Source: UMGS1649 sp964481385 (GTDB taxonomy: Bacteria; Bacillota; Clostridia; TANB77; CAG-465). From it: a stretch of DNA of 19,719 bases. The notes below the pieces were generated by a model, which saw only the letters and a program-made list of their open reading frames with translations, had not been told where the DNA came from and made no database searches. The stretch is taken from NCBI GenBank assembly GCA_964481385.1, contig CAYZTN010000021.1:1-19719 (forward strand), in the 5' to 3' direction. The stretch's first letter is position 1, and each line of letters begins with the position of its first letter. Made by a program: the position numbers and the translations under genes. Shown one piece after another: positions 15,168 through 19,719 of the stretch.

Positions 15168-15590
15168 ATGTTGATGATACCAAGAAGAAAAAATGAATTT
15201 GATTTATTAGATGATATGTTTGGAGAGCCATTTTTCAGAGAAACTGAAAGTAAAATTATGAAGACAGATATTAAGGAAAAAGACGACAAATACATCATAG
15301 ATGTAGATTTGCCAGGCTATGAAAAAGAAAATATCAAAATGGAAATAGAAGATGGATATCTAACAATTCATGCTACAACAGACACAAGTAAAGAAGAAAA
15401 AGAAGAAGGCAAATTCGTTCGTAAAGAACGTTATGTAGGTTCTTGTTCTAGAAGCTTTTATGTAGGTGAAGAAGTACAAATTGAAGATGTAAAGGCATCA
15501 TTTAGAAACGGAACACTAAAAGTAGAAGTAGCAAAGAAAGAAAAAGCAAAAGAAGTGCCAGCTAAAAAATATATTGAAATAGGCGATTAG
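15168..15590 (+). CDS. hsp20: Small heat-shock protein Hsp20
   Basis: A 140-aa alpha-crystallin-domain chaperone that holds unfolding proteins without ATP. The short N-terminal arm (1-31) includes FDLLDDMFGEPF. The alpha-crystallin domain covers about 32-123 with VDLPGYEKENIKMEIEDGYL and the conserved FRNGTLKVEV (112-121). The C-terminal tail is short and lacks a clear IxI motif. GAAGGAG (15153-15159) lies 8 nt before the chosen ATG; an in-frame GTG at 15159 overlaps that site. The gene sits behind a perfect CIRCE, so HrcA control is expected. A REP-like palindrome lies between the stop and the terminator, in the 3' untranslated region. Confidence 0.96.
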   Translation: MLMIPRRKNEFDLLDDMFGEPFFRETESKIMKTDIKEKDDKYIIDVDLPGYEKENIKMEIEDGYLTIHATTDTSKEEKEEGKFVRKERYVGSCSRSFYVGEEVQIEDVKASFRNGTLKVEVAKKEKAKEVPAKKYIEIGD

Positions 15591-15599
15591 TGGTATCGT

Positions 15600-15628
15600 G
15601 TGTCATTTGGGACGCTCTCAAATGACAC
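15600..15628. repeat. Single REP-like palindrome (copy E)
   Basis: GTGTCATTTG (15600-15609), loop GGACGCTCT, CAAATGACAC (15619-15628). The 10-bp arms are perfect and it has the same 9-nt loop pattern as 5137-5145. It stands alone in the hsp20 3' untranslated region, as a hairpin before the terminator. Confidence 0.85.
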
Positions 15629-15635
15629 AAATATG

Positions 15636-15671
15636 AAAAATTACCAAGGACTTGTGTCTTGGTAATTTTTT
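15636..15671 (+). terminator. Terminator of hsp20
   Basis: AAAAATTACCAAG (15636-15648) and CTTGGTAATTTTT (15658-15670) form a perfect 13-bp stem with a 9-nt loop and T tract. The A tract on the left also allows function on the opposite strand. Confidence 0.92.
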
Positions 15672-15700
15672 GCATAATAATACACAAGTAAAAATATTTA

Positions 15701-15729
15701 TTGTAAATCAAGCATAATTATGTTAATAT
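15701..15729 (+). promoter_or_regulatory. Candidate promoter of the NlpC/P60-like gene
   Basis: TTGTAA (15701-15706), a 17-nt spacer and TAATAT (15724-15729), 16 nt upstream of the ATG at 15746. Confidence 0.45.
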
Positions 15730-15745
15730 ATACTAAGGTGAAAAA

Positions 15746-16273
15746 ATGCAAGATAAATTTAAAATATATATTATACAAATGCATACAAACACGTTACCTG
15801 CAAGGATAATAAAAATGTTTACGAGATATGAATATAGTCATATAGCTATATCTTTAGATAAGTCATGTAATAGAATATATAGTTTTGGAAGAAAAAAAGT
15901 AAACAACTTTTTAAATGGTGGTTTCGTAGTGCAAGAAAGGCAAGGAGAGTTTTTTAAAAAGTTCAAAAACACAAAATGCAGAATATATGAATTAGAGGTA
16001 AGCCCTGAGCAGTATAATAGTGTAGAAAGTAAGCTTTATGAAATGGAACAGCGTAGTAAAGAGTATAAATATGACTTTTGGGGCATAGGAATGAGGCTAT
16101 TAAAAATACCAGTAACATTTAAAAACAAATATGTTTGCAGTTATTTTGTAGCAGAGTTACTTGAGACGTCTGGGATATGCACATTTGGTAAGCAAGTGTG
16201 TCTAACAGTTCCTAAAGATTTTGAACAAATTAAAGGTGCAAACAAGATTTATGAGGGGAGATATGTCAATTGA
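15746..16273 (+). CDS. Permuted NlpC/P60-type (YiiX/YebB-like) cysteine protein
   Basis: A 175-aa protein with the motif order of circularly permuted papain-like NlpC/P60 proteins. His32 lies in the N-terminal motif YSHIAISLD, and the catalytic Cys131 comes later, in KYVCSYFVAELLE. The family includes peptidases, amidases and acyltransferases; members without a signal peptide, as here, may act on lipids or peptides inside the cell. Which reaction applies cannot be decided. AAGGTG lies about 6 nt before the ATG. Its stop (16271-16273) lies just upstream of the DUF368 promoter. No separate terminator is visible, so read-through into DUF368 is possible. Confidence 0.75.
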   Translation: MQDKFKIYIIQMHTNTLPARIIKMFTRYEYSHIAISLDKSCNRIYSFGRKKVNNFLNGGFVVQERQGEFFKKFKNTKCRIYELEVSPEQYNSVESKLYEMEQRSKEYKYDFWGIGMRLLKIPVTFKNKYVCSYFVAELLETSGICTFGKQVCLTVPKDFEQIKGANKIYEGRYVN

Positions 16274-16280
16274 CACTGAT

Positions 16281-16309
16281 TTGACACAAAATGGGTTTTA
16301 TGTTATTAT
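16281..16309 (+). promoter_or_regulatory. Sigma-A promoter of the DUF368 gene
   Basis: A perfect TTGACA (16281-16286), a 17-nt spacer and TATTAT (16304-16309), 27 nt before the ATG at 16336. Confidence 0.7.
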
Positions 16310-16335
16310 ATCTGAGTCAAAAGGAGAAAAGAATT

Positions 16336-17178
16336 ATGCTTAATTTTTTAAAAGGAATAGTAGTTGGAATTGGTGGTATTGCTCCAGGACTAAGTGGTAG
16401 CGTACTTTTAGTTATATTTGGGTTGTATCAAAAAACAATAGATGCGATAGGAACATTGTTTAAGAAGTTTAAAGAAAATGTGATGTTTCTAGTACCGCTA
16501 TTTGCAGGTTTTGGAGTAGGTGTATTATTATTTAGTAAGGTAGTAGATTTTCTGCTTAAAAGCTATGAAATGCAAACAAGATTTGCTTTTTTAGGATTAG
16601 TTTTAGGTACAATTCCGTTATTTTATAAAGAAGTAAAAAAAGAAGGCTTTAGCAAAAAATATTATATATACATAATACTTGCTGCAATCGCTGGGTTAGC
16701 GTTATTTTTCTTTAATGGTAATCTATTCCCAACAATAACTACACCTAATGTATTTCAGTCAATTTTGCTTGGTGTAGCAGTTGCAGGATCTTCAATAGTA
16801 CCTGGTGTAGATAGTGCAGTAATATTATCTTCACTTGGCTTGTATGAGTTATATGTGTCATCTTTAGCAACGCTTAACTTTACTGTGCTTATTCCAGCAG
16901 CAGTTGGCCTAGGAGTGGGAGCACTTGTAATATCTTTTGTAATGAGTAAGCTTATAAAAAGGTTCTATACAGCAACATTTTCAATAATATTTGGATTGTT
17001 TTTATCAATAATTCCAAATGTATTAAATTCTAGTTGCAAACTTGGATTAAACGCAGCGTCAGTTTTATCCATAATATTTGTATTTGTAGGCTTTGCTGTG
17101 TCATATTATTTAGGAGATATACAAGGAAACAATGAAAAGATTAAAAAGTTGTTTAGTAAATTTAAAAAGACTAAATAA
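16336..17178 (+). CDS. popT: DUF368 membrane protein, PopT-type undecaprenyl-phosphate translocase
   Basis: DUF368 proteins have been identified as translocases that return the cell-wall lipid carrier undecaprenyl phosphate to the inner face of the membrane. This 280-aa protein is almost wholly hydrophobic, with about eight or more membrane segments in two related halves. Each half carries the family turn: GIAPGLSGS (14-22) and SIVPGVDSAV (about 152-161), the usual Gly-Pro-Gly re-entrant type motif. ATG at 16336 follows AAAGGAG by 9 nt; the in-frame ATG at 16291 lies inside the promoter. The gene name rests on family membership. It ends in a shared terminator, convergent with sigK. Confidence 0.87.
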   Translation: MLNFLKGIVVGIGGIAPGLSGSVLLVIFGLYQKTIDAIGTLFKKFKENVMFLVPLFAGFGVGVLLFSKVVDFLLKSYEMQTRFAFLGLVLGTIPLFYKEVKKEGFSKKYYIYIILAAIAGLALFFFNGNLFPTITTPNVFQSILLGVAVAGSSIVPGVDSAVILSSLGLYELYVSSLATLNFTVLIPAAVGLGVGALVISFVMSKLIKRFYTATFSIIFGLFLSIIPNVLNSSCKLGLNAASVLSIIFVFVGFAVSYYLGDIQGNNEKIKKLFSKFKKTK

Positions 17179-17205
17179 CAAATTGTAAATAGCAAATAGC
17201 AAAGT

Positions 17206-17242
17206 AAAATATAACCTTTCAAAATCAGAAAGGTTATATTTT
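17206..17242. terminator. Bidirectional terminator between DUF368 and sigK
   Basis: AAAATATAACCTTTC (17206-17220) and GAAAGGTTATATTTT (17228-17242) form a perfect 15-bp stem with loop AAAATCA. A and T tracts on both sides allow function in both directions. The last codons and stop of sigK (17234-17236) lie inside its right arm. Confidence 0.93.
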
Positions 17243-17923
17243 TACATACTTTTTAAGTTTATCTTGAATTTTTGTTTCAATTCGTGAGACATAAGAACGA
17301 GATATACCTAAAATATCTGCTACTTCTTGTTGTGTTTTAGCGTCTGAGCCGTCTAGACCATAACGCATACATATTATTTGACGTTCTCTTTCAGGTAATT
17401 TGCTGTTTATGTATTCTAATATTTGTTTGGTTATAACTTTGTTGTAAATGTTATCAATTGGGTCAATATCGTTACTTTCTAAAATATCTACAAGTTCCAT
17501 ATCGTTCCCGTCTTTATCTGTACCAATGACGTTGTTTATAGAAATATCGCCAGCTGTTTTTTTAGAGCTTCTTAGGTGCATTAAAATTTCATTCTCAATA
17601 CACCTTGAACAATACGTAGATAGCTTAAAGCCTTTGTTCTCGCTAAAGCTGTTTATTCCTTTAATTAGTCCAATTGTTCCAATAGAAATAAACTCTTCAC
17701 TTTCTTGTACATTTGAAGAATACTTTTTAGCAATATGAGCAACAAGACGTAAGTTGTGTTCTATTAGTTTGTTTTTTGCATCTTTATCTCCTTCAAAGTA
17801 CTTTTTAAGCAAATATTCTTCTTCTGTTTTAGATAGTGGCTCAGGGAATAGGTTACTAGAAGATATATAGCCAAATAAAAAGAAGATGTATGAGAATATG
17901 TTGGATAAAAAAGATAATATCAT
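17234..17923 (-). CDS. sigK: Sporulation sigma factor SigK (pro-sigma-K)
   Basis: Sigma-K directs late mother-cell transcription during endospore formation (coat, cortex, lysis). At 229 aa it shows a hydrophobic pro-sequence (about 1-19, MILSFLSNIFSYIFFLFG), which in known systems tethers pro-sigma-K to the membrane until SpoIVFB cleaves it, then FPEPLS, as in SigK. Region 2 has IEHNLRLVAHIAKKY, SIGTIGLIKGINSF and RCIENEILMHLRS; region 4 has the helix-turn-helix TQQEVADILGISRSYVSRIE. HLRSSKK and the FPEPLS start favour SigK over SigE. The frame is uninterrupted, so no skin-type element splits it here. AGGGGC lies 7 nt before the ATG. A CATACTTTT string (17950-17942) upstream resembles a sigma-E or sigma-K -10 box, but no good -35 was found. 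Confidence 0.93.
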   Translation of the reverse strand: MILSFLSNIFSYIFFLFGYISSSNLFPEPLSKTEEEYLLKKYFEGDKDAKNKLIEHNLRLVAHIAKKYSSNVQESEEFISIGTIGLIKGINSFSENKGFKLSTYCSRCIENEILMHLRSSKKTAGDISINNVIGTDKDGNDMELVDILESNDIDPIDNIYNKVITKQILEYINSKLPERERQIICMRYGLDGSDAKTQQEVADILGISRSYVSRIETKIQDKLKKYVKI

Positions 17924-17998
17924 TAAATTCGCCCCTGTTTAAAAAGTATGAAGTGCATGTGTTAAATTTGCATGTCACGGTTGTCACTAAGCAAAGAA

Positions 17999-18040
17999 AA
18001 GTATATTGGACTTACTTTTTTGTAGGTCTCCAATATACTT
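17999..18040 (-). terminator. Terminator after lemA
   Basis: AAGTATATTGGA and its complement (17999-18010, 18029-18040), extended inward by five more pairs after a 2-nt bulge, enclose a T6 loop on the plus strand. On the minus strand it follows the lemA stop and runs into TTTTC. It separates lemA from sigK. Confidence 0.75.
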
Positions 18041-18059
18041 CTTTAGATATTCATCACAT

Positions 18060-18596
18060 TTAACTTTCTATTTTAACAGAAACATTTTCTTTTTCTTCGT
18101 CTTTTACTTCAAAAAACTCAACTTGTTTAAAACCGAACATTCCAGCAATAATATTTGTTGGTACAGTTACAATCTTTGTGTTATATTCTGTAACTTCAAC
18201 GTTGTATATTCTTCTTGCAGCTTGTAATTGGTTTTCCATTTTAGTTAGCTGTTTTTGTAAATTTAAAAATGATTTATTTGCTTTTAGTTCTGGATATTTT
18301 TCTGCAAGCAAAAGCACTCTATTGTATTCTTCATTTAATTTAGCTTTTTCGGGCAACGCACTATCTTTTGCAGTTTCTTGTCTTAACTTAACTAAGCTTT
18401 CTAGTACTTCTTTTTCATATTCTTTTTCGCCTTTTACTACTTCAACTAAGTTTGGTATTAAATCGAAACGCTGTTTTAGGTATATGTCTATTGCTTTTTT
18501 TGCTTGTTCTACTTGCAAACTTTTTTTCTTAAAATAGTTGTATTTAGTTATTATATATATTACTAGTATAAATAGTATAATTATTAAAATTATCAT
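18060..18596 (-). CDS. lemA: LemA family protein
   Basis: LemA proteins have one N-terminal membrane helix and a helical-bundle domain. Their biochemical role is still unclear, though they often travel with DUF3137 or TPM-domain genes. This 178-aa protein has the helix at 1-17, then the family pattern QRFDLIPNLVEVVKGEKEYE, LQKQLTKMENQLQAARRIYN, and the end IAGMFGFKQVEFFE, a classic LemA C-terminus. ATG at 18596 was chosen because GAGGTGG (18602-18608) lies 5 nt upstream; the in-frame GTG at 18605 lies inside that binding site. The DUF3137 gene is immediately upstream, giving a lemA-DUF3137 operon as in many Firmicutes. Confidence 0.95.
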   Translation of the reverse strand: MIILIIILFILVIYIITKYNYFKKKSLQVEQAKKAIDIYLKQRFDLIPNLVEVVKGEKEYEKEVLESLVKLRQETAKDSALPEKAKLNEEYNRVLLLAEKYPELKANKSFLNLQKQLTKMENQLQAARRIYNVEVTEYNTKIVTVPTNIIAGMFGFKQVEFFEVKDEEKENVSVKIES

Positions 18597-18609
18597 AAAT
18601 TCCACCTCG

Positions 18610-19500
18610 TTATATCTCTAATTCATTTATGTGATTATTTATCATTTCGGTTATTTTATTTACGTGGCACAACAAGTCATAGTATTTTTTAAGTTTGTCT
18701 ACTCCCATGCTGTTTTTCCACAAAGACATTTCAAAAGAATTTCCTGTGTGCATTCTAAAATATATTTTGCTACCCTCTATTGCAAGTTCAAACATACTTC
18801 CAAGATCTTTTTTTATATCTAAAAACTCTGTCATAACATCTGCTGTTAAAAGTCCCATTGCAGTTATCTTGTTATCTGCAAATACGTCAAATGTTTTTTC
18901 AAATTCAGGCATGTCCACTTTTACATTAGTTTTATTACGTCTTGCCAAAAAGCGGTTAGACGTTATGTATAAATTTGTATTTAATGGTTTAACCAAGTCA
19001 CAAAAACCAGCAATTCCTAAAAAAGAAGTTGAGTATGTGGTATTTCCATCTTCGTCAGTAGATTCAGTTTCTGTATGAACTTCTGAAAAGATTAAGTTAA
19101 TAGCATTGTTTGTAACAACTAAGTCTTCTGAGTGGTATCTGTCATAGTGGTCCAAGAAAGCCCTGCTATTGTATTCACGAGAAGAAATTCCATTGGTATA
19201 TTTGTATTGTGAATTAGGAAATACTGCACGAACAAGGTCGTTAATTACTCCAGTTTTATATACGTTACTTCCGCTTTTGCCAGATATTAGGTTAATAACT
19301 ATTATACTAATAACTAGGTAAAATATAGAAAAATGTAGTATAAGGAAATATGTTTTAGCTAAAACGAGCAGTAACAGTAAAAGACAATATATTGCAAAAG
19401 CAATTTTAACTTTTTTCTTTTTAGCATTTTGCACCTTAGATATTTTTTCGCCATATTTAGAGTATATCTCGTTATATATATCATTAAAAGCTTTTGACAT
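18610..19500 (-). CDS. DUF3137 membrane protein
   Basis: A 296-aa DUF3137 protein. A charged N-terminal helix (1-30) is followed by two adjacent transmembrane segments (about 32-50 and 52-72) and a cytoplasmic-type domain with FSEVHTETES, FLGIAGFCDL and SNRFLARR. The motif EVHTE followed by a glycine-rich strand is typical of the family, whose function is unknown and which co-occurs with LemA. ATG at 19500 is preferred because AAGGAG (19509-19514) lies 8 nt upstream; an alternative ATG at 19506 is only 2 nt from it. The gene starts 22 nt after the 3' end of tRNA-Thr on the same strand with no terminator between, so it probably shares the tRNA promoter. Confidence 0.9.
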   Translation of the reverse strand: MSKAFNDIYNEIYSKYGEKISKVQNAKKKKVKIAFAIYCLLLLLLVLAKTYFLILHFSIFYLVISIIVINLISGKSGSNVYKTGVINDLVRAVFPNSQYKYTNGISSREYNSRAFLDHYDRYHSEDLVVTNNAINLIFSEVHTETESTDEDGNTTYSTSFLGIAGFCDLVKPLNTNLYITSNRFLARRNKTNVKVDMPEFEKTFDVFADNKITAMGLLTADVMTEFLDIKKDLGSMFELAIEGSKIYFRMHTGNSFEMSLWKNSMGVDKLKKYYDLLCHVNKITEMINNHINELEI

Positions 19501-19522
19501 TTTCATATCTCCTTACGTACTT

Positions 19523-19598
19523 TGGAGCTTCCAACGGGAGTCGAACCCGTGACCTCGTCATTACCAATGACGCACTCTGCCAACTGAGCTATGAAAGC
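19523..19598 (-). tRNA. tRNA-Thr (anticodon GGU)
   Basis: A 76-nt cloverleaf read on the minus strand. The acceptor stem is GCTTTCA with TGGAAGC (one G-U pair), then discriminator T and an encoded CCA. The D arm has GCTC, loop AGTTGGCA and GAGT. The anticodon arm has CGTCA, loop TTGGTAA and TGACG, giving anticodon GGT, which reads ACC and ACU threonine codons. The T arm is ACGGG, TTCGACT, CCCGT. Confidence 0.97.
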
Positions 19599-19609
19599 AT
19601 TACAGAATA

Positions 19610-19637
19610 AGTATACCACATAAGTAAATTATGTCAA
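19610..19637 (-). promoter_or_regulatory. Promoter of tRNA-Thr (and probably DUF3137-lemA)
   Basis: On the minus strand: a perfect TTGACA (19637-19632), a 16-nt spacer and TATACT (19615-19610), 11 nt before the tRNA 5' end. Confidence 0.78.
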
Positions 19638-19719
19638 TGGAAAATATTTAAGTTAAAACTATTGTATGAAAGAAATGTGATAATGTCTTATATAAAGAAA
19701 TGACAAAATGTCCCGACTA

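Noticed and set aside
17922..17998. Sigma-E or sigma-K type promoter (CATACTTTT) in front of sigK
   Set aside because: The -10-like string lies close to the ribosome binding site and no fitting -35 box was found at the proper distance.
82..19078. Many open frames antisense to smc, the GDPD gene, lemA and other genes
   Set aside because: They are strings of Ser, Leu and Phe expected from the complement of AT-rich coding sequence, with no binding sites or family motifs.
19701..19719. Another copy of the REP-like palindrome at the window end (TGACAAAATGTCCC)
   Set aside because: It matches only loosely and is cut by the window edge.

Overview
AT-rich DNA (estimated by eye at about one third G+C) from a Gram-positive, endospore-forming bacterium, most likely a member of Clostridia. 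The grounds are strong AGGAGG-type ribosome binding sites, consensus sigma-A promoters, many U-run terminators, an intact sporulation sigma factor gene (sigK), a perfect CIRCE heat-shock operator and Firmicutes-type protein families. TGA, TAA and TAG all serve as ordinary stops.

Layout. 1-110: a palindromic repeat. 161-1025 (+): a rhodanese-domain protein and a small thioredoxin in one operon. 1145-2209 (+): an unrecognised protein with a duplicated N-terminal helix motif. 2367-3302 (+): a leucine-rich-repeat gene split by one in-frame TGA. 3458-5068 (+): a membrane-anchored protein with two glycerophosphodiesterase-like units. 5069-5706: a gene-free stretch holding a repeat-bounded, decayed mobile element. 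5707-7113 (+): a large protein that looks like a catalytically dead phospholipase-D fold. 7158-7814 (-): a left-handed beta-helix transferase, convergent with the previous gene. 8045-12096 (+): smc followed closely by a NUDIX hydrolase. 12354-14227 (+): an overlapping AAA ATPase and RloB-like TOPRIM pair, a probable anti-phage module. 14290-14477: a 188-bp palindromic element. 14551-17178 (+): tspO, CIRCE-controlled hsp20, a permuted NlpC/P60-type cysteine protein and a DUF368 (PopT-type) undecaprenyl-phosphate translocase. 17234-19598 (-): sigK, lemA, a DUF3137 gene and tRNA-Thr(GGU).

Most genes are single units with their own promoter and terminator. The closely linked sets are rhodanese-thioredoxin, smc-NUDIX, AAA-RloB (16-bp overlap) and tRNA-Thr-DUF3137-lemA.

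The most notable non-genic signal is a dispersed family of short palindromes (GTGTCATTTG, a 9-nt loop GGACGTTTT, CAAATGACAC) at 48-106, 5118-5164, 5530-5562, 14290-14477 and 15600-15628. They occur singly, as inverted pairs and around a decayed element, and paired changes preserve the palindromes. They resemble REP elements mobilised by REP-associated Y1 transposases (RAYTs). The two accessory units, the LRR gene and AAA-RloB, are each bounded by near-identical terminator hairpins.
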